This document shows positions 11,941 to 24,014 of a stretch of 64,000 nucleotides of DNA, in pieces. The notes below the pieces were generated by a model. The model worked only from the letters and a program-made list of their open reading frames with translations. It made no database searches and was not told the origin of the DNA. This DNA comes from Schistosoma haematobium (Eukaryota; Platyhelminthes; Trematoda; Strigeidida; Schistosomatidae). Both the position numbers and the translations under genes were made by a program. How positions within the stretch are numbered: position 1 is the first letter of the stretch; every line of letters starts with the position of its first letter. Location of the stretch: the NCBI RefSeq assembly GCF_000699445.3, contig NC_067195.1:13452787-13516786 (forward strand), written 5' to 3'.

Positions 11941-14125
11941 ACAATTTTGCAAACCGTTGTTATGATGGCGTTGGGGATCCTGAACCTGTTACTGATACAC
12001 GAGGTCCTACACGCTAACCCCCACCTGACTGCTTGAACGAGAAGTTATGTTGAGCTACCGAATAAAAAGCGAAAATACTCATTTAAATATATAAAACTCC
12101 ACACCTTATGAAATCAATCAATTTCATAACCAATGAAATGCACTCGTAGTTCAAGTCACTTCCGATTGCCATCTACTGACTTCCGACTTGACTACTTCTG
12201 ATGGACTTACCATAGCAGTCGTTCTTCTTTTCCAGTCCATGTCGCTCTATGATATTTTCATACCTGGTGATCATGACTCTAACAATGTCGTTTAGGTTTC
12301 CTATACGGAAAATGCTAAAAGCTGGTTTGCATAAATACTCTCACTGTGTCCCAGTAATTGTGAACATAAGTCCAGGATATTTGTTTACGTTGTAAAACGA
12401 AACCGTATGGCATACTTTATGATCTGAATATTCTAGTAATTATCAGTATGAGATTTTGTGGAGATCATGGAATTTCCATAGTTTTTAAATCTTGAACTGT
12501 TATTAGCTAGAAAGCCGTTTAAAACTTAGGAGAACCTGGAAGCATCTTCACCCTAGTATGAGAACTTCTGAATCCACAACCCCGAAACGGGAAATCGGAT
12601 CAAAGAATTTCGGTTTTGAGTACAAACAATTGACTTCTAGATCATCAAACAAACATCCAAAGGTGTTGATGTCTGACCTACATCAGTTTACTATCTAGAG
12701 GTTGATTGTTTAATCGTCAAACTGACGTTCCTGGCTTCGCTTGCAGGTCGCAGGATCTGAGGAGTCTTATAACAGAGAGAATCAGCCGTTCATCACAATA
12801 ATTATTTAAATCATTACTGATGATGAATATTTCTAAAACTCGGCCTTTTTATTATAAAAAGGTCTAAACCGAACTCCCGAAGTGAGTGAATCATGTGGTA
12901 CTGCTTTTTCACAATGTGCAGATTGCCTTGTTGTTATGTCGAGTTAAATGTAGATGGTGGCGAAAAAATATATTAAGCAAAAATTATCATTCGGAATGGT
13001 GTATATTATTGTTGGTAAATTATTGAATACTCAGAAGTCCATTTTCTTGTATTTCTCTACCTTTAAGCTTTTGTTTGACACACAAATTATTGTTGTGTCT
13101 TTTTCCTTTGTTAAATTATTCCTAATTTATTACGGAATTATCACACAGTCAAGTGACATGGTTGTGTCTCTATTGCAATTTCTTAGGATTTTTCTCTATA
13201 TTTTTGTATGAGTGGTTCACAAATTCGAACTGTATGATTAGAAGCTATCTGCTTCCTTAGTTGTGCTCTATTCTGACTATTGGGCCGGCGATAATGTAAA
13301 GCTGCATTCTGAATCAATAGTCCTTTAGTGTTAATCTCGTTCGTTAGCTAACATTTAACATGTCATTCGTTAGTCGATGGTCATTACTACTGGATATGCA
13401 GTCTAAGAGAGCTAACCAATACTCCGACTACATCAAAACAGCTCTTCTCTCTGCCTTTCGGTTTAATCTCATAGGCCCCAAATATACTAAACAAGAAAAT
13501 CTGTTAGTTTTCACCGTCGCAACACTCGTACAAATTTTTAGGCCACCACATTTTCTAACTTTTCAAATAGTGTTATAAATTTTCTTATCTGTTTTAACCA
13601 ACAAACAAAATCTATTGACAGTATCCTTTACGTACATGCTTTAATAAAACAACGTATAAAAACACAGTAAAATGGTAACTTGAACATTACAATGGTTAAC
13701 ATACTTTCCCTTGTATTTACACGCCCAACAGTAGACGTTCACGTACGCCAGATTTTAAAGATGTTTTCCAATGATTTTCACAAAGTTTATATTATCCAAT
13801 AAGAAGCGTGGTAACATTAAGACGTGCCCATGAAATTTATATTGGAAAAAAATAGTCATGTAAAACTAGAAAATCTATGTCTCAGGTACAAACGATAAGT
13901 ATTTTGAACTGAATAGTTTAATTGTTACATTGATGAACAGGCTTATTTATAACAAGAAAGAATGCAACATGTTGTATGTAACTGAGACTGAAAATTCTCC
14001 ATCTCTTATATTAACATGTACTGATACATACAAAGAATTCACAATAAAAAGGTATAAAATCTATAAATGAATTTTTGATTTATTTACAAGTAGGTAAATT
14101 TAATCCTTTATGTTTAAAATTATTA
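11941..14125. other. Intergenic, relics only
   Basis: A minus-strand SINE relic lies at about 12460-12700. The 13240-13560 stretch is less AT-rich and has a 72-codon frame (13360-13578) with no recognisable motif. Nothing else is supported. Confidence 0.4.
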
Positions 14126-14412
14126 GTGAGAAGTAGTGACCAGTGGATTTGTGAGATAGTAACTCATTGAAGGCAATGGTGGATGTGTTGCTCGATTTCG
14201 TGGATTAGTTGAAGTTAGACTTTGACACCACTGGATGCCAACTCAGTGGTGCAGACGTTAAGCGTTGGGGCACAACACCGACAAATCCTGGGTTGTAATC
14301 TCATGAGACGGGATGGTGGATGCGCACTGCCGAGGAGTCCCATAATAGGACAAAACGGCCGTCTAGTGCTTCCAGTTTCTCGATGTTGGTCTAGCTTCAA
14401 TTGACTCATGAT
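14126..14412 (+). repeat. Smα-type SINE, subfamily with mutated hammerhead core
   Basis: Plus-strand copy running from GTGAGAAGTAGTGACCAGTG through a tRNA-like segment (GGGTTGTAATCTC as B box) and a hammerhead region to CTAGCTTCAATTGACTCATG. The hammerhead positions read CCGAGGA and CAAAAC, the same two substitutions as in the inverted copy at 7126-7460. Stem I (GCACTG paired with TAGTGC) and the palindromic stem III (CGGCCG) are still visible. Confidence 0.78.
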
Positions 14413-14844
14413 AATATGTTGGTCAATTTTTTTATCAAGACACAATTCTTGTAACTAATATATAAATTACTATAAATTTTACATCTGTCTGCTTGTGACT
14501 ACTAATAAGTCGTCTGAAAGAGAATTTTTATCGTAAAACAGTTTTAATGAAAAACGATCAAAGAACCATTGCTGGTATATTGCATTAACCTTTAGTTATT
14601 TCAAATTATTATTATAGTAGGTTTTAGTGAAGTCACATGATAAATAAAGAGTAAATGAAATGGGTATACTTTGTTGATATTACGAAGTATTAATTTGAAC
14701 TTTCCATTTTTATGAACAAAGTTACAAAGTAGTCAGAAAAGATTACAAATTGATTGTTTTTATTATTATAGAAAGATTAATGAAGATTGTTAAGTTGACA
14801 TCGTTAACATCGTAAATTGGAATTATTTAAGCAACCACTGAAAA

Positions 14845-15725
14845 ATTAGCAAGCGCTAGACAATTAGTTCATCTCAACCTGGGACTATTATACAGTAATG
14901 TGAAACTCCACTGAGGATTGAACCCATAACCTTCAGGTGTCTCAGAATATGTTTAACCTATAAGCCAATTTATACGTTTAACTTTAATCGATTGCCAAAC
15001 TATCTTCTAACGGCAGTTGTGAGTAACTTCAGTATACTTGACATAGTTGAACTCCCCTAGTCATGGCTTCTAACTAGAACTCTAAGAACTGCCTTACAAA
15101 ATTAGTTACTTATGAACATATAATTGTCATAAGTTTGGGAGCTTTGTGTGGATTGTTGATTTCTATAGTTCTAAAAAACACAGTGAAAATCAAGAAGCAC
15201 CAATCAACTGCTTCGCCCTACTATAACACTCCTCAGCAGTAGGCATCCACTGACCCGCTGATGAGCGAAACTAGGACAACCAGTTCTTGCAGTGAGCACT
15301 TAAACTTTAGATCAATGAGTCTGGATCAAATAGTTAATACTCTTAATTCCAATCACCAGTAGTTTCACGGATACGTATTGCTGAGGAATTCCATACTAAC
15401 CTTAAATAACTGTCCGTGATGTGAATTATGAAATTACGGATAAAATTTTGTCTTTTCCTAAATTTCGATCCTCATTTAGTTTTTATTTATTTCATTAAAA
15501 CGTCATCGCGGATTGATTAAAACTAGATATGAATACTGCTAGACATTATCTTAATGGTTTAGAGGTTAGGAGTTCCCAAACAAGACCGAAGGTCCTGAGT
15601 TCGGTCCCCGGCTTCGAGGATGTGAAAGGACATTGTTCGAGAGTTCTATTTTAGGACGAAACGACCGGTTAGCATTTCCAGGTTTTCTATAGTTGTCTAA
15701 TTTCGGTCGGTTCGTGATATCAATA
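14845..15725. repeat. Cluster of three degraded SINE copies
   Basis: Minus-strand relics at about 14845-15130 and 15150-15330 are followed by a plus-strand relic at about 15540-15725. The last keeps a B-box-like GAGTTCGGTCCCC and a GGACGAAACGACCGG remnant of the hammerhead. All are heavily diverged. Confidence 0.5.
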
Positions 15726-16904
15726 AAATGTTGTTAAAATGTAATAATATGTTATCAATTGGTTATAAGAATGAAATAAAAAGTAAAATTGAACATTTTG
15801 ACTTGATGAAATTATTCAATTACTAACTACTAATGTATTTCCTTAGTAATAGTTGTCTAATGAATTCAACATCAGATCTAATAATCTGAAATATATAGAT
15901 GTTATAATATCATTTTCATTGTGTATCTAAAGGATATGGTACATTTCAAAAGATGATTTGGCTCTTGAAGCAAAATATAATTCTAGAATAATTCAACACT
16001 AGACCCAATGAAAGAAAATCTCTCGATAATAAATCATGTAACAATTTATTCAACTCTGACAATAATGGGAAATGTGATAAGAATCAATCTTTATGAGAAC
16101 GAATCACAGATAAGCATGTCATACATATTGTACTTGCATTTGGATTGTTCAAGAGTTTTGACATTTATGAATGAAACCTACCAAATTCTCTTTCATAACC
16201 GGGCTGATTACATTCTGATGTATGGGCGAGGATGATAATCATTGGTTGTTTGCTAAGTCAAATTAGTAGATGGTTTGACGGGTACTAGATGAGTTATATA
16301 TCCTCTTCACCTTATTATTACTGTGATTGTTGACGGATTGTTATCGGTTTATAGTATGGAAAAATACTTACGTTTTAGTCAGGCTAATCACATGCTCTTG
16401 ATCTTAGCTCTGCTGAAGTCCTGTAGAATAGACACTGGGAGTGAATCTAGTGTAGATATTCGTCTAAAGCAAATTAACATCTCATTCGTGTAGACGTGGA
16501 AAACTGAATGTCATAACACATTCAAGTTTCAGTTGAAATTTATCTTCATGATTTAGATGTGAAAATCTAAATTTATCCGCTAAATTAATCGACAAACACG
16601 TCAACAGTTTCCAGTGATAGAGAAAATTGTAAGTTAATAAGGACTCAGTTTATGAAAACATCAACTGTTTAGAACCTAAACGCAAAGTGAACGTACATAT
16701 GAGATGATGCTAAAGATTTGTAGCTCAATAGGGTAATTTTATTGAAAATGCCTTCTTAAAAAATTATCTGCACAAACGTCAAATGGAACTGAGCTATAAG
16801 AATTTCCCTACAAGTCACAATCATCTTTCTCTGTTGACTCTAAAAGTGACTGCTTGTTTTTGACACTTGTATAGTCGGTGTCTCCTTTGGCTTCATTCGT
16901 GACC

Positions 16905-17090
16905 TTATAGATGTTCATAATTTTATTGTATGCTGGTTGCCCTGAGCGACAAGCTTTTGGACATTCTCAGGTCTTTCTTTTATTGCCTTTGTCCAAGACT
17001 CCAACATTTCCCAAGCCTAGCATGTGTCCATAGATATCGATAAGAACATAAATGTGTTGTAGAGCTTGACAGCCAATTAGTATTTATATG
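16905..17090 (-). mobile_element. Ancient Penelope-like element remnant
   Basis: Diverged nucleotide similarity to the GIY-YIG part of the element at 9739-10941: the series ACATTCTC..GT, CAAGACTCCAACATTTCCCA and GACAGCCAATTAGT..TTATATG appears in the same order as in the younger copy around 10135-10275. The frame is destroyed by stops and indels. Confidence 0.6.
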
Positions 17091-17369
17091 GACAAAGAAG
17101 AAAAGAGCAGACTCTTTGTTTCTTCGATATTCTTCGCTGTTGGAGTAGCTTATTATGTGAATAATGATCAGTTTATCTTTTTTGTCACTTAGTCTTTCAT
17201 GTTACTTGTAATGAATATGGCACTGAGTGAATGTGTTACTGGATGATGTTCCCCCATAATTGCGAACTAATTAAAGCCATAAACCAAAGGAATTCAAATA
17301 GTAACAAACTCATTGTGAGACTACAAGTTTCAGTATTTTATCACATTATGCAATCTAGAGAACATATTA

Positions 17370-17400
17370 CTGATGAGTCACATATTAGGACGAAAGTGTC
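17370..17400 (+). repeat. SINE relic with conserved hammerhead core letters
   Basis: CTGATGA (17370-17376), GAAA (17392-17395) and GTC (17398-17400) are present with a three-pair stem II remnant (GTC..GAC). Stem III is deleted and no stem I partner is visible, so this is a relic. It lies inside a chance frame (17231-17503). Confidence 0.4.
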
Positions 17401-18204
17401 ACCAAATATTTCCAACTTCTCTGTATTTTTCTTAAATAACGTTCATTGCTCTGTACCAAATAAAAACTCATTATTAGGCTTTAAAATGAAACGAGACAAT
17501 TAAAGTGACCAATACAATTTTAGAAATATGGTACTAACTTTAACACGAAAATAAATTTCACAGTACTTCAGCACACATATATTTACATAAATTATTCGGG
17601 AACTTCAATTAACCACATTTATTTTTAACAATCTGACTTCAAATAGAACAGAATCTACTTCAAATTGAAGTCATATTTACGGGTTATATTCTGTAAAGTA
17701 ATTAACTGTAGGGTTTAAGATACTTCCATTGTCAGGATTGAAACAAATCAAATGGGAAGTTACTGAACTCCTTTAAGGTATATAAAAAACTAGTATAGCA
17801 AGATAAAATAAATGACAGTAAAACCCTCTGGACGTTTTAACTCAACAATTAAATGACGTCAGGCTGATTTTCTCGATACTTTCCCTATATCATCTAGTTT
17901 TTACTATTTCATGCATGTATATGTCTACTGCATATAACTCAGGTTATTTCGATGCATCTTGATCAAATCAAATCAATCATTTAAAATAAGTGAAATAAGA
18001 TGACAAAAACCTCCCATTGACCTTATCGTACAATTCAGCCAGCTAATTTATCAACAGCACCTTCGCATTGATACAATCACTATCTTAATGAAGGTAACTA
18101 CTATTTGTCACTTTAAGTCATTTAAGTTGACTATATTAACTATTAATCTGTTAATAACAAGCTTGAAATAGCAATTAGAAATTTCAAAATAAATGATTGT
18201 TCTT

Positions 18205-18345
18205 TATGTTGTATATATGTGGAGAACTTCGAACACTTCACTTCTACCTGACGTTTGTGCTGATGGTGTCGTTCAGAATAACGATGAAAGCTCTACGACC
18301 AAACCATTCAGCTCAGAGAACGAAACTCCCACAAAGTTTATTGGC
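18205..18345 (+). mobile_element. Penelope-like element 3' coding fragment
   Basis: About 130 bp closely match the complement of 9800-9925 (for example GAACACTTCACTTCTA, GTTTGTGCTGATG and AACGATGAAAGCTC), which is the C-terminal end of the Cercyon-like reading frame. It is a plus-strand fragment of a second copy, more intact than the remnant at 16905-17090. Confidence 0.75.
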
Positions 18346-20771
18346 TAGAAAAAATCTATTTTTAATTTGTTACTGTATGATCAGATGGATCACATCGGTT
18401 CATTTCAGTGGTTTGATTAGTTAATGAATTGATTGATTGATCGTTTCTTACACAAAGAAACGTGATGTAGCATCACAGCTGTTAAACTACAAAAAAATAG
18501 TGCAAAGTATCATTGAAATGAGGAAAATCAATTGATTATTGAGTTTGTAAACATGATAGATTATGTGAAGAGAGAAATAGAGAAGCAAAGACAAACAATG
18601 TAACCTACTTTTCGAGACATTGTCTCGTTGAATTCGAAACCCGTACAGTACTTACGTGTAGTTTTATATCTGATTTATTCTGTGAATTATAGGCTTTCGT
18701 TCAATCTACATGTTACTGTCATACTCGTTCCTACTTCAAAACCATTGTAATTTGAACGTGACCCCTGTATTACATTTTTTTCTACTCTAATACTCTGGTT
18801 TGGATGTAATTGTATTCCTATCCTTCCTTGTAAGTTGTGGTCCTGCTATCCATCTGTTTATTTATGTACCTTTTTAAATTTAGTTGAATCTGGAAATAAA
18901 TCAGATATAAAATTCAAGCTTAATCGCCTACCCTCTCCGCTTGCCGACCTATCAGGTCATTGGTAGGATAGATTCGTCTCTGTCCACAAGCGTGTTCAGT
19001 CCCTAACCGAACCGACATGTTATTATTCTCAAGGTTGTTTTAAGTGACCTATCATGTCAAGGCCGTAAACTAGGTCAGGACAACTATCTCTCTCTCCTTG
19101 AATATTAAACACAGACCACTGAGGATATAAAATAAAGTCATAACAAAGGTTTCAACAGTTTTTTCCATGATTCAAAAACGAAGTGTCTATCTCTTTGAAT
19201 GAATTTAAAACATTTCTGCAATTTTAGCAGTCCTAAAGCGATATAAATTGACATAGAAGCTCCTAACTTCAGTCCTATTCAGCCTCTCCTTCAGAGAAAT
19301 ACGAAAGGATTGTAAACTTTTGACGCAAATTCAAATATCGTGTAAAACCTCGTATCATAATAGACTCCTGGTTTCATCGATGAATTCTGTACTTCTCATT
19401 CCAATTAATTTATGAATTTCTTGTTAACAGACTGGAGTTAAGCGACAGAGCTCTTTTAAAAAATATTTCTTGATAACTGAACTTATTAGTGATGTGTATA
19501 AATGAAATCTATAAAAATCTGATGGTATCCATGATATTTACTGTTATCACAATTGACTGAGGAGTAAATCAACACTTAAAGTTATTGGTCAGTAAGATAT
19601 AAGTTTTTTAAACTTTAGATTTTGATTCATTCATGGTTGGAGAAAAAAGAACGACCAAAAATATACGTCCGTTGAATTTTCACAATCAGTTCGACAAAAA
19701 ATGTATTGATGATGATAGTGAATACTGTATCAATTTTAAAACATACCTCTGTCTATTTCACATTCCACCCTTTCCCATATACTATTATTTTCTCTAAAGA
19801 TACTGTTTTTGGCTAATCTATTTTCTTAAGACCCTTTATAGTACACAAAACAATGAAAACTAAGTATACTTTGCTTAAATATTTGGAACATTCAGAAGAA
19901 AAAAAGAATCCTATAACAATACATAGATATACAGTTTAATATTGAAGTAAAGTTTTTTTTTGAAACTGTCGTTTACTGAAGTAGCTAATATAGATACCAG
20001 AAATATTAAGTTTATTGAAATTATTCATTACGGAGACAGAAATTCAAATAATTAATTAAGGATACAAATAATAAAAATCAAGAAATGGGTATTTTTTGAT
20101 GACCATGGATGTCAAGGAAATATAATTAATTAAAAAAAAAAATAATTTTCTTGTTTAACCAATCAGAAGAAAAAAAAATTATTATTAGCTAAATTTTAGA
20201 ATTTTGTGTAAAGCTTACAAAAACTATTGATTGGTCGATAGGAATCTTAAGGATATTTTCAGCTTTTAATGAACTTTTCAAGTAACAAGATTAAAGTCAA
20301 GAAAAATAATTTAATAATTATTACTCAGACTATTGTACATGCATTTTTTAAGTCTTATTATTTAAACAATTTTTGTTTTTACTATGGGAGATTTGTGGGA
20401 ATTGTCAAGTTTATTTTGGAATACATTATGCATTTATCTTAGATAAACAGTAGAAACCAAAAAGAAATGAATAACTATTAGGGACTTCTTAGAAGTATGA
20501 ATGCATCTTCTCACATAATTACACACAATTAAATGGGAAATTTAACATCATATTTACATTCTCATAGACATACAAATTAAAATGTTTAGACATAAGTCAC
20601 CTTAGTTTTTTATTAACATTTTAATACACTTTCTAAGGCTGAAAAATTATTTAAAGAATTAGTGTTGGTCAAGAAGTATTCAGCAGTCATTTCTATTGAT
20701 TCTTATCTTCAGCAAATACTTTGAAATCAACATGTTAAATGCATATTATGTATGTCATAAAACGGAATTAG
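18346..20771. other. Intergenic, no supported feature
   Basis: AT-rich. The 18900-19130 stretch is richer in G+C and could be an unrecognised repeat. No exons or known elements are recognised. Confidence 0.35.
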
Positions 20772-20869
20772 ATGAACGAAGAATATTCTTTTCAATGAAT
20801 CTCTCATCAGGTTCTACAATTATCTCATATTCAAATTAATAATCTATAAAATTGGCCAAGTTTAAGGCT
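20772..20869 (-). repeat. Pseudo-LTR-like arm, left
   Basis: Reverse complement of 21472-21569 with about eight differences. Read on the minus strand it ends GAACCTGATGA..GAAAAGAATATTC..GTTC, the same arrangement as the right arm. Confidence 0.75.
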
Positions 20870-21471
20870 ATTTAATCCAAACGAGGCATATAGCCAATAT
20901 GGAGCAATCTTTCACAATAATATATCGTGCTAACTGTAGTCAACCTGATTCCGTCAGATTGAGAATCTTGCAGACGGCTGAAGCAGTTGCTATTTGTATC
21001 AAAAAGCCTGAGCTTTGCATCCAAAAGAAACAGGTTTAACCGCTCCTTTTACCCTGGCCAACTTCGGGGTCAACTAGTTAATAATCAATCTTATAATACG
21101 GTGAATTAATTTGATTAATGTTCATTTTTATGTCCCAAACTTATTATTATCTTTATCATTGTTATTATTATTATTAAACTTGACAACCTTTTTGAGAAAT
21201 TCATTCAGCATCCACCCCTATCTACTATATCTTACCTAATTCATATTATTCTACATATTACGTAATTTCTGATTTTTATCCCATTATTTCCTCCCTCACC
21301 CCATGTTGACCATATTTATTCTGATGATTTACAGCACAATTTCATTTCACTTATAAACTGATTCAAGTTAACACTTCGTATTAGTCAACCCCAACATGAA
21401 CGATTTGATTTGATTTTATATAGCAAACAACAACTGTTGATTCACATATTACAATTATAACTGACCTACTC

Positions 21472-21569
21472 TGCCTTAAATCTGGCCAATTTTATAGATT
21501 ATTGATTTGGATATGAGATAATTGTAGAACCTGATGAGAAATTGATTGGAAAGAATATTCTTCGTTCAT
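21472..21569 (+). repeat. Pseudo-LTR-like arm, right, with hammerhead-like end
   Basis: The outer 45 bp contain GAAC (21527-21530), CTGATGA (21531-21537), GAAA (21549-21552), palindromic GAATATTC (21553-21560), TTC and GTTC (21564-21567). This is the order stem I, core, stem II, core, stem III, cleavage site, stem I of a hammerhead ribozyme. Stem II is poor (AAT..ATT at best). Confidence 0.6.
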
Positions 21570-21672
21570 ATAATTATGTTTTGAATATAATGGGGATTTT
21601 TCAGCGAATGTGTATTAATTATTAATTGTTTTAATCGCTTAAGTATCCCCATCATATTAAAAGACTAATATA

Positions 21673-21769
21673 TTGAACGAAGAATATTCTTTCCGATAAA
21701 TTCTGTTCAGGTTCTACAATTGTAAATCCAAATTAATAATCCGAAAAATGGTCAGGTTTAGGGAAAGTA
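21673..21769 (-). repeat. Third pseudo-LTR-like copy
   Basis: Same orientation as the left arm and more diverged. It begins TTGAACGAAGAATATTC and keeps GGTTCTACAATT. The core reads CTGAACA instead of CTGATGA on the minus strand. It precedes the next Penelope-like piece. Confidence 0.65.
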
Positions 21770-21959
21770 GATCGTTTAAAGTCAATGCATGTGAATTTAG
21801 GATTGTCAAACATAAGAGAATAATGTTGGTATAACTCATATAGAATGTTGACTTGAATCTGCATATATGTTAGGTGAATATTTAAGATCCATGATCAGAA
21901 TAAATATATGATTAAATATACGATCACGAAGGTGAAATCAGACGAAATACAAACGGTGA

Positions 21960-22400
21960 TGAAGAAATCCCAGTTCATGCACCTACTGTTCCGAGGGGAT
22001 GCAGCTAGTGAAATATTAACTCAGAGATTACTCAGGATAATGCAAAAATCTCCTAACGCCGGAGAACTGCGATAGTGTTTTCTAAGTGCCCAATGATGAC
22101 ACCGAGGCTAAAAGATGAATTACCTGGAATGACCACTTCATTTTGTATTTATTAGTTCGACGTCTCCTGTCAAGCGAGTTATATTGATCGACGTTCTAGG
22201 AATTTACATTTTTCTGCTCCTGAACACTTACCAGCGTGGCTAAACAAAGGTTTGATGAAGAAAATGAACACCTCGATATTGGCCCATTTAGTAAAAACTG
22301 GTCATAGTGCCAGTATAAACCAATCTTTTTCAACTATTTATAGGGTCAGTATTTTTCGCCAAAGCTGAAGCACTAACCATCCGGACGAAGGAACCGGAAC
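21960..22400 (+). mobile_element. Penelope-like element fragment, GIY-YIG endonuclease region, decayed
   Basis: Piecewise translation with frameshifts gives CPMMTPRLKDELPGMTTSFC, IYQF..CQASYI-D-RRSRNL and EHLPAWLNKGLMKKMNTSIL, then AHLVKTGHSASINQSFSTIY, R. The CIYQF..CxASYI block is the GIY-YIG signature and the rest is the usual extension of a retroelement nuclease. The related MEQSFTIIYR of the 20.9-kb piece overlaps its C-terminal end, so the two come from the same family. No intact frame remains. Confidence 0.65.
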
Positions 22401-23235
22401 TATCAAGAATAGATTCATTACTCTTAATTATATGATACTACTAATTATACGCAATAAGATAATAATATCTAATAACCTGATAGATACATTCATATTTACA
22501 CCAAAGACGACCATGGAATTCTTCTTAAAGAATTTGACCTAGACAACAACTCATTACAGAATTCCTATTTGTTTGTTTTCTAATAAACTATTCAACAGAA
22601 AATCTATTACATTAAAGGAATCATGTTGTTTTTTCTTTCATTTTTCCAGAAAAGAAAAACAACCATATTTTCTACAAAGAAAGAAAGAAACGTAACAATC
22701 CACTATTGATGTCAGTTGAATTGTAAAAAAAAATAAGAAGATTAACTTTAATGCTTAATTGAATTGAAATACTCACTAATTCACTGTCTGTCATCAATAG
22801 TATTAATGAATGAATTGAAAAGAAGAGATCACAAGATCCAGGATCAAGTGTGAATTATTGATAAATTTTCAATTTATTTTCATCAAATGTTAACATACAT
22901 TACTTTTTCTAGAATAATTACACAAAATAATAAACACGTGAATGATGATGAGTGAGAGTGAAAAGAATTTTTAAAAAATTATTAAAATACTATTTGTGTA
23001 GAATACGAGTAAAATGATCAACATGAATTTTGGATCATTAAGTATGATGAAATGAAAAGATGAAGAAGAAGAAGAAGAATAAAAAGAAAGACATGCAGAA
23101 GTGAAGAATAATATTAATCGATCTTGAAGTTTCAAATAAATTTAATTTGAGAAGTATAGCATAGATGATATATGATGGTCCTTGAATGTTTTATATACGA
23201 TCTTGTTTATCAATTGGTATTATTTTACTTGAATC
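22401..23235. other. AT-rich spacer
   Basis: No gene is seen. There are short GAA-rich and TTTC-rich runs (about 22640-22700 and 23055-23085). Confidence 0.4.
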
Positions 23236-23375
23236 TTCCCATTGATGAAGCGAACGGTACTGAGTTCGAGTCCCAGAGTGAACATCAACTCTGAGATGCA
23301 GGTACGTCCAGCTGACGAGTCCCAGACAGGACGAAACGTGCGTCCTGGATTCCACTGCTAGCCACTATCCATCTT
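23236..23375 (+). repeat. Smα-like SINE with intact hammerhead ribozyme
   Basis: It starts after an AT-rich flank with a B-box-like GAGTTCGAGTCCC (23262-23274), continues into the hammerhead (23298-23358) and ends CTAGCCACTATCC. This is the organisation described for the Smα family of S. mansoni, a short interspersed element thought to be made by RNA polymerase III and carrying a ribozyme. The head (A box) is not clear, so the copy may be 5'-truncated. Confidence 0.75.
23298..23358 (+). ncRNA. Schistosome-type hammerhead ribozyme
   Basis: All conserved parts are present: core CTGACGA (23312-23318; the seventh core position is free to vary), GAAA (23333-23336) and cleavage triplet GTC (23342-23344). 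Stem I pairs GCAG (23298-23301) with CTGC (23355-23358) and TCCAG with CTGGA, leaving the internal bulges seen in the schistosome ribozyme. Stem II pairs GTCC with GGAC around CAGACA. Stem III is minimal (ACG..CGT). The predicted cut is after C23344. This matches the well-studied S. mansoni hammerhead closely from memory. Activity is inferred, not shown. Confidence 0.85.
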
Positions 23376-24014
23376 TGCTTATAGATATTGTTTATCAGTT
23401 TATATACATTAACTTGAATATTAATGGAAACTAGATATCTATCTTAATGTGAGATTTCAAATTAGTACCCACTTAGACCAAATCAATACTGTAGTAGTTC
23501 AGTTTATGATTAAGCATCAATATGTAACAGTCAAGTAACTTACCTAATACTTGAATGTTTAATTTTACAAGTTATGGTTTCCTGTGAAAATTATAAGAAC
23601 TCAGTTAATAAGCCGCTAATTATCAGTGATCATATGACCACGCAATTAGGACTACAGTTCTATTCATATATACATATATATAATAAAGCTTTCTATAAAG
23701 ATTATATCGTCTACTACCATATGTTAAGGCGCAGTTTTAATATACAAAATAGTGAATTACCAATAAATAGTACTCGTCTGAATAACGTAAGCTTTATACT
23801 ATTGCAGACCTCATTTTAAATGTTATAATTCTTTTTCTCGAAATGAAGAAATTAATTCACATGGATAACTTCAAAATAATCCATAATTAGTATAATTGGA
23901 TTGTATCTACTATACATAATACTCATGCAATGCGTACGATTCTACGCATTAACACTAAGTTTAATGTGAGTACTAGACCTTAATTTTGTGTAAACGAATT
24001 TTTTATGGTTCAAA

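Larger units (their letters stand above)
20772..21569 (+). mobile_element. Penelope-like element 3' end flanked by inverted pseudo-LTR-like arms
   Basis: Inverted arms of about 98 bp (20772-20869 and 21472-21569) differ at roughly eight positions. Between them a frame reads MEQSFTIIYRANCSQPDSVR, then ILQTAEAVAICIKKPELCIQ, KKQV, a stop, and PLLLPWP. This is the tail of a retroelement GIY-YIG endonuclease, related to the longer piece at 21960-22400. An AT-rich 3' untranslated part follows. Penelope-like elements often carry pseudo-LTRs in inverted as well as direct orientation, which fits. Assignment to this class, rather than to another GIY-YIG retroelement, is inference. Confidence 0.65.

Noticed and set aside
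15250..15275. CTGATGAGCGAAAC on the plus strand, hammerhead-like
   Set aside because: There is no stem II, and the surrounding SINE relic runs on the other strand; a chance match.
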